A stretch of 64,000 nucleotides of DNA. It comes from an uncultured Pseudomonadota bacterium (GTDB lineage Bacteria > Pseudomonadota > Gammaproteobacteria > Burkholderiales > CAIKXV01). Positions 18,593 through 28,064 of the stretch are shown here, one piece after another. The stretch spans positions 1 to 64,000 of the forward strand of contig CAIKXV010000197.1 of NCBI GenBank assembly GCA_903831455.1, read 5' to 3'. The translations under genes were made by a program, and so were the position numbers. The notes beneath the pieces are model-generated. The model saw only the letters and a program-made list of their open reading frames with translations. It was not told the origin of the DNA and made no database searches. Numbering within the stretch: position 1 is the stretch's first letter; the number at the start of each line of letters is the position of its first letter.

Positions 18593-19819
18593 TCAGGCGC
18601 CGGACGCGCGCGCCCCCGGCGCCGGGGATGTCGTGTCGCGGACTTTTCGGACCCCGTCGAGCACCGTCATCGCCGAGCCGACCAGCGAGGACATGTCGGC
18701 GAGGTTCGCCGGCACGATCAGGGTATTGCCCTCGCGCGCGAGGTTCCCGAAGGCCTGCACGTAGAGTTCCGCCACCTTCAGGTTCGCGGCGTCCATGCCG
18801 TTGGCCGTGCCGATCGCCTCGGCCACCGCGCGGGTGGCCTGGGCGGTGGCATCGGCGACGGCCACGATCGCCTGCGCCTCGCCCTGCGCCTTGTTGATCT
18901 GCGCCGCCCGCTCGCCCTCGGAGCGCAGGATCGCCGCCTGCTTCGCGCCCTCGGCGAGGTTGATCTCCTCCTGCTTCTGGCCTTCGGACTTGGCGATCAG
19001 CGCACGCTTCTCGCGCTCGGCGGTGATCTGCGCCTGCATCGCGCGCAGGATGGTCTCGGGCGGCGTGAGGTTCTTGATCTCGTAGCGCAGCACCTTCACG
19101 CCCCAGGTGCGGCCGGCCTCGTCCAGCACCGAGACGATCTGGCGATTGATCTCGTCGCGGGATTCGAACGTGCGATCGAGCTCCATCTTGCCGATCTCCG
19201 ATCGCAGCGTGGTCTGGGCCAGCTGGGTGATCGCGGTGATGTAGTCCGACGAGCCGTAGGAGGCGAGCCGCGGGTCGGTGACCTGGTAGTAGATGATCCC
19301 GTCGACCGACAGCTGGGTGTTGTCCCGGGTGATGCATACCTGCTCGGGTACGTCGAGCGGCACCTCTTTCAGCGAGTGCCGGTACTGCACCCGATCGACG
19401 AAGGGCACGATCACCCTCAGGCCGGGCTCGAGGATCGCGTGGAACCGGCCGAGGCGCTCGATCACCCACGCCTGCTGCTGCGGCACGACCCGCACCGACT
19501 CGACCACGACCACGATGGCGAACGCGATGAAGAAGAACCACGGCGCATAGGCCTTCAGTTCCTGGATGGACGCCAGGATCAGCGACACGACCGTGATCGC
19601 GATGAGCTTGGGCAACAAGGCGGCACCTCCGGTGCGGGGAGTGACGGGGGGAGTGGAAACGGTGGGCAACGCCTGCTTCGCGAGCCACCTGGCGACGGCG
19701 TCGGTGGGGCGGCCGCCGGGGCGGGACAACGACGGGAAGTCCTTCGACCGACGGTCGTCGTCGTCATCGTCATCGCCCCAGCGCGGGCGGTTGCGGTCGG
19801 GGCCGGGCACGAGGGACAC
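18593..19819 (-). CDS. SPFH/Band 7 family protein (paraslipin, QmcA-like)
   Basis: Up to 408 residues; a membrane-anchored stomatin-like scaffold. The core shows hydrophobic segments (PKLIAITVVSLILA and PWFFFIAFAIVVVVESV), then VVPQQQAWVIERLGRF. It continues into the SPFH domain and a long Ala/Glu-rich coiled coil (REKRALIAKSEGQKQEEINL). Two starts compete. GTG at 19819 lies three bases after nfeD stops and adds about 67 residues with a DDDDDDD run. TTG at 19618 has a perfect GGAGGT six bases upstream and gives 341 residues, nearer the usual paraslipin N-terminus. Coupling favours the first, the ribosome site the second. It pairs with the NfeD protein encoded just upstream, as is common for this family. 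Confidence 0.88.
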   Translation of the reverse strand: MSLVPGPDRNRPRWGDDDDDDDRRSKDFPSLSRPGGRPTDAVARWLAKQALPTVSTPPVTPRTGGAALLPKLIAITVVSLILASIQELKAYAPWFFFIAFAIVVVVESVRVVPQQQAWVIERLGRFHAILEPGLRVIVPFVDRVQYRHSLKEVPLDVPEQVCITRDNTQLSVDGIIYYQVTDPRLASYGSSDYITAITQLAQTTLRSEIGKMELDRTFESRDEINRQIVSVLDEAGRTWGVKVLRYEIKNLTPPETILRAMQAQITAEREKRALIAKSEGQKQEEINLAEGAKQAAILRSEGERAAQINKAQGEAQAIVAVADATAQATRAVAEAIGTANGMDAANLKVAELYVQAFGNLAREGNTLIVPANLADMSSLVGSAMTVLDGVRKVRDTTSPAPGARASGA

Positions 19820-19822
19820 GGT

Positions 19823-20251
19823 TCAGCCTGCGCGCGCCGAGGCCACCTCGAGCTCGCTGCCCGAGACGTTGTGGATGTAGAACACGGCCCCCGGCTCGCC
19901 GGTGGGTTCGCCCCGGACCGTGGCATCCCAGAGCGCATTGCGGTAGCGCACCCGGGCGCGCCCCGACCCGCGGTCGACCCAGGACTCGAGGACGACCGCC
20001 TGCCCCACGTCGAGCACGTTGGAGGAGACCGGCTCGACGTCGCGGGCGCGAAGCTTCCAGACGACGACCACGCCGGCCAGCGCCACCCCGCCGCCGACCG
20101 CGGCCTGTACCCAGAACGGCGCCCCCAGCCACGCCGAGAGCGCGCCGGCGAACGCGGCACTACCCAGCACCAGCAGGTAGAACGTGCCGGTGGTGAGTTC
20201 GATGATCAGCAGCAGGAATCCGAGCAGGATCCAGATCAGGTAGGCGCTCAT
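19823..20251 (-). CDS. NfeD-like membrane protein
   Basis: 142-residue NfeD family protein, partner of SPFH/paraslipin proteins. Membrane segments run through residues 5-25 (LIWILLGFLLLIIEL), 27-45 and 50-70. A C-terminal OB-fold domain follows (VGQAVVLESWVDRGSGRARVRYRN). Its stop lies three bases before the possible GTG start of the paraslipin gene, so the two form an operon. Such pairs are linked with membrane microdomains and proteostasis, but the role here is inferred only from the family. Confidence 0.9.
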   Translation of the reverse strand: MSAYLIWILLGFLLLIIELTTGTFYLLVLGSAAFAGALSAWLGAPFWVQAAVGGGVALAGVVVVWKLRARDVEPVSSNVLDVGQAVVLESWVDRGSGRARVRYRNALWDATVRGEPTGEPGAVFYIHNVSGSELEVASARAG

Positions 20252-20391
20252 CGGCAGGTTTCGCAGGTGTGCATGGGGGGGATCGCTCGCGCCCTCGATC
20301 CGTCGCGAATGTCAGGCCGCATCATACCGAATGCCGCATGACAACAGATCAGACGGGGGGCCGGTCAGGCCAGCCGGCCGATGGTGCGCGC

Positions 20392-21288
20392 TCAGTGCAG
20401 CCTCGCCACCTGCCGCTCGAGTTCGACCACGGCGGCTCGCGCGACCTCGGCCTGCTCGCCCTCGGGCGCCAGGCTGAGGTAGCGCCGGTAGTCCGCGAGG
20501 GCCGCGGCGTGGCACTCGAGCTGGCGGTAGCACGCTGCCCGGTCGGCGAGTTCGCCCGTGGCCATCGGCTGGAGCATCACCAGGCGCTCGATCGCGGCCA
20601 GCGCCTGGGCGTGCCGTCCGGCCAGCGTGTGCAGCATCTTGAGGTTTCGCAGCACGCGCGCCAGCGTCTCGCGGCGCGGTGCCGGGGTAAGCAGCGCCGC
20701 GACCTCGGCGCGCGAGGGCCGATGGCCGCCCCGTACCTCGCCCAGGCGGCGCGCCAGTGCGTCGAACGAGAGCGAACCGCCCCCGGCGAACGGGTCGAGG
20801 ACCGCGGCCCCCTCGGGCAGCGGACACCGCACCAGGTAGTGCTGCGGGAAGGACAATCCTTCCAGCGGCAACCCGATCCGCCGGCCGACCTCGATCTGCA
20901 CGATGGCGAGGGTGATCGGAATGCCCAGGCGGCGCTCGATCACTTCGTTGAGCAGGCTGTTGCGCGGATCGAGGTACTGGTCGCGGTTGCCCGCGTATCC
21001 CTTCTCCGCGAACAGGAACCGGTTGAGCGCGAGCAGCCGATCGCGCACGTCCGCCTCGGCCGGGATGCGCGCGGCGAGTTCCAGCCCCAGGCAGTCGAGC
21101 CTCGCGAGGTAGCGCTCGACATCCAGCCCGGGACATTCCTCGCGGGCGATCAGCAGTGCACCCTCGGCCAGGCTGCCCTGGTCGCCGCCCGCGCCCTCGA
21201 CGAGGCGGCGAAGCCGCTCCGCGGCCTGCGGGTCGCGAAGCGGTCCGGCAGCGGTCGTGGGTGTCGGCTCGTCGTGGGCAGCGGTCAT
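20392..21288 (-). CDS. SirB1-like transglutaminase/TPR protein
   Basis: 298-residue protein of the SirB1 family. The N-terminal transglutaminase-like region carries the hallmark YLDPRNSLLNEVIERRLGIPITLAI, followed by VGRRIGLPLEGLSFPQHYLVR. The C-terminal third (from about residue 200) is TPR-like (TLARVLRNLKMLHTLAGRHAQALAAIERL). The biochemical role of the family is unresolved. The start at 21288 avoids an unlikely leader in the track ORF. It is divergent from the efflux operon across 200 bases. Confidence 0.85.
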   Translation of the reverse strand: MTAAHDEPTPTTAAGPLRDPQAAERLRRLVEGAGGDQGSLAEGALLIAREECPGLDVERYLARLDCLGLELAARIPAEADVRDRLLALNRFLFAEKGYAGNRDQYLDPRNSLLNEVIERRLGIPITLAIVQIEVGRRIGLPLEGLSFPQHYLVRCPLPEGAAVLDPFAGGGSLSFDALARRLGEVRGGHRPSRAEVAALLTPAPRRETLARVLRNLKMLHTLAGRHAQALAAIERLVMLQPMATGELADRAACYRQLECHAAALADYRRYLSLAPEGEQAEVARAAVVELERQVARLH

Positions 21289-21488
21289 GAATGCGATTGT
21301 AGAAGCCTGCGCGGGTCCGGCGAAACTTGAACCCGGTGACAGCATTCTTCATGCCTGTTTCCCCGGGTCATCGTTTATAGTCAGGAAAGGAGCGATCGGG
21401 CGTCAAGGCGCGATCGCGGGGAATCGTGGATCGCCTATCCGCAACCGCAGCGACTGCGGCGGCTACGGCATGGCACGGGGCGAAGTCG

Positions 21489-22985
21489 ATGCGTTCGAAG
21501 ATCACGTCAGGCGCACTCCTCACGGCGCTGGGGCTGTCGTTGTCGGCAACGGCGGTCGGCGAATCGTGGTGGCGCGACCCGCGCAAGGTCGACTCGCTCG
21601 TGTCGCAGCATCCGGACACGCCGTGGGTATCCGAGCGCCTGCCACTCGCGCCGCCCCCGCCCTCGGAGATGCCCCACCCCGAACGTCCCTTGACCCTCGC
21701 CGAGCTGAGCGACCTCGCGCTGCGCAACCACCCGCAGACGCGCGCGGCGTGGCAGGCCGCCCGCGCCGCGGCCGCCACGGTGGGCATCGAACTGGCCGAC
21801 TACTCGTTGCAGGCCTCCGGCGCCCTCTCCTACCTGCGTGCGCGCCAGATCAGCCAGGTCGGCTCGCTGCAGCCGCTGATCGAGCGCTTCACGCCCTCGC
21901 TCTCCCTCACCTATACCCTCTACGACTTCGGCGCCCGGGCGAGCCAGCTGGAAGCCGCCCGCTTCAACCTGCTGGCGGCCAACCTCAACCAGAACCGCAC
22001 CCTGCAGTCGGTGGTGTTCAACGTCGAGCAGGCCTACTACGCGCTGCTGGGCGCCCAGGGGCTGGTGCGATCGGGCGAGATCTCGCTGCGAAACGCCGAG
22101 ACCACGCTGGAGGCCACCGAGCGTCGCCGCCAGAGCGGGCTCGCCACGATCGGCGACGTGTTCCGGGCGGAGACCGCGGTCGCGCAGGCGAAACTCTCCC
22201 TGCAGCAGTCGCAGGGGCTGGTCTCGCAGGCGCGTGGGCGCCTGGCCGCAAGTGCCGGCATCCCGGTGACGGCGCGCTACACGCTCGCGCCGGTGCCCGA
22301 GGTCGTTCCCACCGGCGCCCTGACCGAATCGGTGTCCGCGCTGATCGAGCGCGCGAAGGCCGGGCGCCCGGACCTCATCGCGGCCGAGGCCACGGCTCGG
22401 GCGCTCGATGCCACGCAGCGCGCGACGGTGGCGGCCGGACGGCCGTCGATCGGCGCGACCGCCAGCTACGCCGACAACTACTTCGTGTCCCGCCCCGACA
22501 CCACCAACTGGGCGATGGGCCTCACGATGACCATCCCGCTGTTCACCGGATTCCGGGACACCTACAACGTGCGGCTGGCCGAGGCCAACGCGCAACGCCA
22601 GCGCGCGCTCCGCGACCAGTTGTCCAACCAGGTCGAACTGGATGTCTGGCAGGGCTATTTCAACCTGCAGACCGCGGCGGCCGCGATCACCAGCTCGGAG
22701 TCGCTGGTGCGCACCGCCGCCAACTCGCTGCAGGTGGCCGAGGCGCGCTACCGCGGCGGCATCGGAAACCTGCTCGACGTGATCACGGCGCAGGCCGACG
22801 ACGTCAACGCGCGAGTGCAGCGGATCAACGCGTACTTCAACTGGTACACGGCCTTCTCGCAGCTGAATTTCGCCCTCGGCTCGCTGCCACTGGTGAACAA
22901 CGCGGCCGTGGCCCAGGGCGGCGCCGCGCCGGCCCAGCCGGCCGCGCCCCGCGAGCAGCCCGCCCTCCCCGTCCAGAAGCCCTGA
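21489..22985 (+). CDS. TolC-family outer-membrane channel of an RND efflux system
   Basis: 498-residue outer-membrane efflux protein, predicted to form the trimeric exit duct. The signal peptide MRSKITSGALLTALGLSLSA begins at the ATG at 21489; the track start (GTG, 21426) would put about 21 residues before it. Two OEP repeats with long alpha-helical hairpins follow, for example LSDLALRNHPQTRAAWQAA near 75 and a second at LIERAKAGRPDLIAAEATA. The C-terminus is an Ala/Pro-rich tail of about 25 residues. The adaptor gene starts 13 bases after the stop, so the three genes form one operon. A TTTATAGT sequence near 21374-21381 is a possible -10 region, without a clear -35. Confidence 0.9.
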   Translation: MRSKITSGALLTALGLSLSATAVGESWWRDPRKVDSLVSQHPDTPWVSERLPLAPPPPSEMPHPERPLTLAELSDLALRNHPQTRAAWQAARAAAATVGIELADYSLQASGALSYLRARQISQVGSLQPLIERFTPSLSLTYTLYDFGARASQLEAARFNLLAANLNQNRTLQSVVFNVEQAYYALLGAQGLVRSGEISLRNAETTLEATERRRQSGLATIGDVFRAETAVAQAKLSLQQSQGLVSQARGRLAASAGIPVTARYTLAPVPEVVPTGALTESVSALIERAKAGRPDLIAAEATARALDATQRATVAAGRPSIGATASYADNYFVSRPDTTNWAMGLTMTIPLFTGFRDTYNVRLAEANAQRQRALRDQLSNQVELDVWQGYFNLQTAAAAITSSESLVRTAANSLQVAEARYRGGIGNLLDVITAQADDVNARVQRINAYFNWYTAFSQLNFALGSLPLVNNAAVAQGGAAPAQPAAPREQPALPVQKP

Positions 22986-22998
22986 AGCGGAACCCGCC

Positions 22999-24414
22999 AT
23001 GAAGCGTCTCCTCATCCTCATCGTCGGTCTCGCGATCATTGCCGCAGCGCTCGCGCTGGGTGCCTGGCAGACCGGCCGCTGGAATCCATTCGCCGAAGAG
23101 GCCAAGGGCAAGGGCGAAGCGGTGAAGGGCGCCGCCAAGAAGGACGGCAAGGGGGGCCGCCCCCCGATCACCGTGCGCACCGCGCCGGTCGAAGTCGGCC
23201 CCATGCCGGTGGTGATCGACGTGGTCGGAACCATCGAGTCCGAGCACGTGGTGGCGGTTCGCCCGCAGGTGTCCGGCCTGCTCAACGAGGTGCTGGTGCG
23301 CGAGGGCGACCGGGTCAAGGCGGGGCAGGTGCTGTTCCGGATCGACTCCCGGCAGTTCGACGCGTCGGTGAACCAGGCGAAGGCGGCGATGGCCCGCGAC
23401 CAGGCGAACCTCGAACTCGCGCGCGCGAACGAGAAGCGGCTGCGCCCGCTGCTCGAGCGCGACTTCATCACCCGCGCCGAATACGACACCGCCGTCGCCA
23501 ACGTGGCGGCCCTGCAGGCGCAGGTGGAAGCCAACCGGGCACTGCTCGAGCAGGCGAGCGTCCAGGCCGACTACACGGTGATCCGCGCCACGATCGACGG
23601 GCGCCTGGGCGCGCTCACGGTGCGGGCAGGCAACCTCCTCACCTCCGGCCCGGGCAGCACCCCGCTCGTCACCATCAACCGCACCAACCCGCTGCTCGCC
23701 AGTTTCAGCGTGCCCCAGGAAGTCCTGCCGGCCGTGCGCAAGCACCAGGCCTCGGGGGAACTGACCGTGCAGGTGATGCGCGAGCAGGGTTCGGACGTGC
23801 TGGGCAGCGGCAAGCTCGTGTTCATCGACAACACGGTCAACGCCCAGACCGGCACCATCGTGATGAAGGCGCGCATGCCCAACGACCGCGACCTCCTCTG
23901 GCCGGGCCAGTTCGTGGCCGTGCGGGTCGTGCTCACCACCGAGCCCTCGGCGGTCATCCTGCCGGAGGCGGCCGTGCAGCCGGGCCAGCAGGGACCCTTC
24001 GTCTACGTGTTCCAGCCGGGCGAGGAGGAAGGCAGCGGGCGCGCGCGGGTCCAGCAGATCCAGATCGACCGCCAGCTCGGCGACAAGGTCGTCGTGGCCT
24101 CGGGCCTGAAGGGCGGCGAGCGGGTCATCACCGAGGTGCCCCCGGGCCTGTCTCCGAACGCGCCCGTCCGTCTGCCCGGCAAGGGTGACGGCAAGGGGGG
24201 CCGCAAGGGCGGCAAGGGTGGAGACGGTGCCAAGGGTGAGGCGGCCAAGGGTGCTCCCGACGCGGCGAAGGGCGAGGCTGCCCGAGGCGAAGGCAGCCCC
24301 GGCGAGTCCGCGAAGGGCGGCGGCGCGCGCGGAGAGGCCGGCAAGGCCGCTTCGGGCGACTCGTCGTCGCGCCGCGAACCCGCCAAGGGCGACGCGGCCC
24401 CGCGCCAGCCCTGA
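22999..24414 (+). CDS. RND efflux periplasmic adaptor (membrane fusion protein) with Lys/Gly-rich tail
   Basis: 471-residue adaptor linking the permease and the TolC-like channel. One N-terminal membrane anchor (LLILIVGLAIIAAALALGAW) is followed by a biotinyl-lipoyl domain (VRPQVSGLLNEVLVREGDRV), a helical hairpin, a second lipoyl half (TVIRATIDGRLGALTVRAGN) and the beta-barrel region. MdtA/AcrA-type proteins usually end near residue 390. Here about 80 more residues form a low-complexity tail of repeated AKGE/GKGG units, and a shorter similar patch follows the anchor. The tail DNA is in frame and GC3-rich, so it is probably real. The role of the tail is unknown. The permease gene follows after 56 bases. 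Confidence 0.92.
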   Translation: MKRLLILIVGLAIIAAALALGAWQTGRWNPFAEEAKGKGEAVKGAAKKDGKGGRPPITVRTAPVEVGPMPVVIDVVGTIESEHVVAVRPQVSGLLNEVLVREGDRVKAGQVLFRIDSRQFDASVNQAKAAMARDQANLELARANEKRLRPLLERDFITRAEYDTAVANVAALQAQVEANRALLEQASVQADYTVIRATIDGRLGALTVRAGNLLTSGPGSTPLVTINRTNPLLASFSVPQEVLPAVRKHQASGELTVQVMREQGSDVLGSGKLVFIDNTVNAQTGTIVMKARMPNDRDLLWPGQFVAVRVVLTTEPSAVILPEAAVQPGQQGPFVYVFQPGEEEGSGRARVQQIQIDRQLGDKVVVASGLKGGERVITEVPPGLSPNAPVRLPGKGDGKGGRKGGKGGDGAKGEAAKGAPDAAKGEAARGEGSPGESAKGGGARGEAGKAASGDSSSRREPAKGDAAPRQP

Positions 24415-24470
24415 TCGCGCCCCTCCCCCGCGAACGGAATCCGGACACGACGGCAGACGCAGGAGTTGAC

Positions 24471-27400
24471 ATGAGCAACGCATCGATCTCCCGCCTCTTC
24501 ATCGAGCGGCCCGTCGCGACGGCCACGCTGATGATCGCGCTCGTGTTCTTCGGCCTGATGGGCTTCAAGAAGCTGCCGGTCAACGAGCTGCCCAACGTCG
24601 ACTTCCCCACCATCCTGGTGACCGCCCAGCTGCCCGGCGCCAACCCGGAGAACATGGCCACCACCGTGGCCACGGTCCTCGAACGCCAGTTCAGCACCAT
24701 CGCCGGGCTCGACACCATGAGTTCGGTGTCCTACGACGGCTCGGTCCGCATCACGCTGCAGTTCGACCTCGAGCGCGACATCGACGCCGCCGCCCAGGAC
24801 GTGCAGTCGGCGATCTCCACGGCGCTGAGGCGCCTGCCCGATGGCATGGAGCCGCCGTCCATGCGCAAGGTCAACCCGGCCGACTCGCCGATCCTGTTCC
24901 TGGCGTTCACCGGGGAGAACATCGCGCTGTCGAAGTTGAACGAGTTCGCCGAGACGCGCATCGCGCAGCGCCTGTCGATGATCTCGGGCGTCGCGCAGGT
25001 TCAGGTCTATGGAGCGCAGAAGTACGCGCTGCGCCTGTTCGTCGACCCCTCCAAGCTCGCGCGCCGCAACCTCGGCCTCGAGCAGGTGGTCAATGCGGTC
25101 CAGCAGGGCAACAGCAACCTGCCCTCGGGTTCGCTCGACGGCCGGGCACGCCAGTACTCGGTGAAGGTGGACGGATCGATCGACACCGCGGCGCAGTTCC
25201 GCAACGTGGTGGTGGCCTACCGCGACGGGGCGCCGGTGCGCTTCGGCGACATCGGCCGGGTCGAGGAAGGCGTGGCCAACGACCGCTCGTGGACCTGGTT
25301 CAACAACCAGCGGGCCATCGTGCTGGGCGTCCAGCGCCAGCCCGGCTCGAACACCATCGAGGTGGTGCGCAAGATCAACGAGCTGCTTCCCGAACTGACC
25401 CCCGCGCTGCCCGCCGGCGCGAAGATGGACGTGGTGTTCGATCGGTCCGAGTTCATCAAGGCGTCGATCAACCAGGTCTACGTGAAGCTCCTGACCGCCA
25501 CCACCTTCGTGGTGCTGGTGATCCTGGTGTTCCTGCGCAACGCCCGGGCCACGCTGATCACCGCGCTGGTGCTGCCCACCTCGATGATGGGCACCTTCGG
25601 GATCATGTACCTGCTGGGCTACTCGATCAACAACCTGTCGCTGATCGCCATCATCCTGGCGGTGGGCTTCGTGGTCGACGACGCGATCGTCGTGCTGGAG
25701 AACATCGCCCGGCACATGGAGATGGGCAAGACCCGCCTCCAGGCCGCCTTCGACGGCTCGAAGGAGATCGGTTTCACCATCCTGTCGATGACCGTGTCGC
25801 TGGTCGCGGTGTTCCTGCCCATCCTGTTCATGGGCGGACTGCTCGGCCGGCTGTTCACCGAGTTCGCCGTCACGGTGGGCATCGCGGTGGCGCTGTCGGG
25901 CATCATCTCGCTGTCGCTCACGCCGATGCTGTGCAGCCGCTACCTCACCACCTCGCACAGCCACTTCTTCCTGTTCGACTGGTTCGAGGCGCTGTTCGAG
26001 GCGAGCAAGCGCGGCTACGAGCGGTCGTTGCGCTGGTGCATGCGCCATCGCTGGACGATGCTGCTGCTCTCGGTCGTGGTGCTGTGGGGCACCTGGCAGC
26101 TGTTCCAGATCGTGCCCAAGGGGTTCATTCCGCGCCAGGACACCGGGGTGATCAACGTCACCACCCGCGGCCCCGAGGGCCTGCCGTTCGAGGAGATGGC
26201 CCGCCGGCAGCAGGTGGTCACCTCCACGGTGATGGCCAACCCGAACGTCGCCGGCGTGCGCTCGAGCGCGGGCCAGGGCTTCGGCGGCGTGCTGCAGACC
26301 AACGTGGGATCGATGACGGTGCGCCTCAAGCCGCGCAGCGAGCGCGAGGACCGCGCCGACGCGGTCATCGAGCAGCTGCGCGAGGCGTTCCGCGGCCCCG
26401 CCAGCCAGGGCCTGAGGCTGTTCTTCTCCAACCCGCCTGCGGTGAACCTGGGGGGCGGCATCTCCAGCGCCGACTACCAGCTGGTGATCGCCAGCTCCGA
26501 CCTGCGGGCGCTCTACGGCCCGGCCGAGGACCTCGAGCGGGCCCTGCGCGACGTGCGCACGGTGCGCGACGTGAACACCTCACTGGAGCTGCGCAACCCG
26601 GAACTGAGGGTGCACATCCTGCGCGACCGGGCGGCCGTGCTGGGCATCACCCCCCAGCAGATCGAGGCGGCCCTCTACAACGCGTTCGGCGGGCGGCAGA
26701 TCAGCACGCTCTACAGCGACACCGACCAGTACGACGTGATGATCGAGGTGGACAAGCCCTTCCAGACCGACATCAACGCGCTGTCGAAGATCTACATCCA
26801 GAGCCCCTCGGGCGTCACGGTGCCGCTGTCGACGGTGGCCCGCATCGGGCGCGGAGTCGGTCCGAAGAGCGTGCAGCACTTCGGCCAGCTCGCCGCGGTC
26901 ACGCTGTCGTTCAACACCGCCGTGGGCGCCTCGGTGGGCGATGCCGTGCAGGATGCGCTTCGCGTGGCCCGGGACACGCTGCCGCCGGAGATCTCCATCA
27001 ACCTGACCGGCAGCGCGAAGTTCTTCCAGCAGTCGACGCAGTCGCTACCGATCCTGCTGCTGGTCACGATCGTCGTCATCTACGGCGTGCTGGCGATCCT
27101 CTACGAGCACTTCGGGCATCCGATCACCATCCTCACGGCGCTACCGCTGGCCGGATTCGGGGCGGTGCTCACCCTGATCGCGTTCGGCCAGGAACTCAAC
27201 ATTTTCAGTTTCGTGGGGATCATCCTGCTGGTCGGACTGGTGAAGAAGAACGGCATCATGATGGTCGACTTCGCGCTGCAGTTGCAGCGCGAGCGCCGCC
27301 TCAACCCGATCGATGCGATCGTCGAGGCCTCGGTGGTCCGCTTCCGGCCGATCATGATGACCAGCTTCGCGGCCATCTTCGCCACCCTGCCGATCGCCAC

Positions 27401-27626
27401 CGCCACCGGCGAGGGGGCCGAATCGCGGGCGCCGATCGGGCTTGCGGTGGTCGGCGGACTGCTGTTCTCGCAGTTGCTGACCCTCTACATCACCCCCACC
27501 TTCTTCGTGAGCCTCGACCGGGTGACCCGCTGGATGCGCGGCGACCGGCGCCGTCCCGAGGACGCGCCCTACGAGCCGCCGCCCGAGCGCGGCGGCACGC
27601 CGGCCCTGGAGACCGCCACGCGCTGA
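24471..27626 (+). CDS. RND efflux permease (HAE1/MdtBC-like)
   Basis: 1051-residue inner-membrane proton-driven drug exporter of the AcrB/MdtB/MdtC class. The N-terminal helix follows the ISRLFIERPVATATLMIA hallmark. TM4 carries the proton-relay pair in GFVVDDAIVVLENIAR near residue 403, and TM10 carries the conserved lysine in GLVKKNGIMMVDF near 921. Two large periplasmic loops are in the expected places (about 35-330 and 560-860). AGGAG lies about seven bases before the ATG. It is the last gene of the tolC-like/adaptor/permease operon. The substrate is not predictable. No TetR or two-component regulator gene is adjacent, which is unusual for such operons. Confidence 0.95.
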   Translation: MSNASISRLFIERPVATATLMIALVFFGLMGFKKLPVNELPNVDFPTILVTAQLPGANPENMATTVATVLERQFSTIAGLDTMSSVSYDGSVRITLQFDLERDIDAAAQDVQSAISTALRRLPDGMEPPSMRKVNPADSPILFLAFTGENIALSKLNEFAETRIAQRLSMISGVAQVQVYGAQKYALRLFVDPSKLARRNLGLEQVVNAVQQGNSNLPSGSLDGRARQYSVKVDGSIDTAAQFRNVVVAYRDGAPVRFGDIGRVEEGVANDRSWTWFNNQRAIVLGVQRQPGSNTIEVVRKINELLPELTPALPAGAKMDVVFDRSEFIKASINQVYVKLLTATTFVVLVILVFLRNARATLITALVLPTSMMGTFGIMYLLGYSINNLSLIAIILAVGFVVDDAIVVLENIARHMEMGKTRLQAAFDGSKEIGFTILSMTVSLVAVFLPILFMGGLLGRLFTEFAVTVGIAVALSGIISLSLTPMLCSRYLTTSHSHFFLFDWFEALFEASKRGYERSLRWCMRHRWTMLLLSVVVLWGTWQLFQIVPKGFIPRQDTGVINVTTRGPEGLPFEEMARRQQVVTSTVMANPNVAGVRSSAGQGFGGVLQTNVGSMTVRLKPRSEREDRADAVIEQLREAFRGPASQGLRLFFSNPPAVNLGGGISSADYQLVIASSDLRALYGPAEDLERALRDVRTVRDVNTSLELRNPELRVHILRDRAAVLGITPQQIEAALYNAFGGRQISTLYSDTDQYDVMIEVDKPFQTDINALSKIYIQSPSGVTVPLSTVARIGRGVGPKSVQHFGQLAAVTLSFNTAVGASVGDAVQDALRVARDTLPPEISINLTGSAKFFQQSTQSLPILLLVTIVVIYGVLAILYEHFGHPITILTALPLAGFGAVLTLIAFGQELNIFSFVGIILLVGLVKKNGIMMVDFALQLQRERRLNPIDAIVEASVVRFRPIMMTSFAAIFATLPIATATGEGAESRAPIGLAVVGGLLFSQLLTLYITPTFFVSLDRVTRWMRGDRRRPEDAPYEPPPERGGTPALETATR

Positions 27627-28064
27627 CGGGCAGCGCGGCCGCGACGCGGCGGGCCTCGCCCGATCCGCGTCCCCGGCGGACGGACGACCGGGGAGGGGCA
27701 CGCCCTTCCCCTCGCAGGCCGGGAGCCGTCGCCGGCGGCGGGCTGCCACCCGGGCGCCGCGCCTTCGCCGCGGAGATCGAGCCCGCGGATGGGGGACCGC
27801 CGTCCCGCTCGGGGAGCCGCTCGCGCCGCGGATCGGGGCCCGGGCTCCCCGGGGGCGACCCGCGGCACCCGACGAGGAGCAGGCCGACTCGCGAAGGAGC
27901 GACATTTCCCTAAAGCCGCCTCCCCCGGGGCCGATAACAGGACCGTGGACCACGCCGCGCGCGGCTGGCGGCCCCTCCTCCCCACCGATGCGCCCGGCCC
28001 CCTCCTGCCGGACGGTCGGCGCCCGGCGCGGCCCACATTTTCCCTGCGACCGGAGCCCCTGCCA
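27627..28064. other. Intergenic region with sigma-28 promoter (438 bases)
   Basis: Gap between the efflux permease and the HDOD gene. The first 280 bases are GC-rich with small hairpins (for example CCCCGG/CCGGGG near 27673) that could end the efflux transcript. ORFs in all frames are Arg/Pro/Gly-rich shadows. The single striking element is the sigma-28 promoter at 27911-27937, followed by a leader of about 120 bases. Confidence 0.6.
27911..27937 (+). promoter_or_regulatory. Sigma-28 (FliA) type promoter upstream of the HDOD gene
   Basis: TAAAG followed by three bases, then exactly 11 bases, then GCCGATAA. This matches the flagellar sigma consensus TAAAGTTT-N11-GCCGATAA in the -35 core and in all eight bases of the -10. 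Such a match with correct spacing is improbable in sequence this GC-rich. It points at the HDOD gene about 127 bases downstream and places it in the motility/chemotaxis regulon. Confidence 0.8.

Noticed and set aside
24003-26048. 681-residue minus-strand ORF opposite the RND genes
   Set aside because: It is a His/Arg/Asp-rich shadow of the adaptor and permease, whose frames carry conserved motifs throughout.
27945-28064. Leaderless GTG start for the HDOD protein at 27945
   Set aside because: It would place the start at the predicted transcription start and add 40 Pro/Arg-rich residues; GTG 28065 has a ribosome site.
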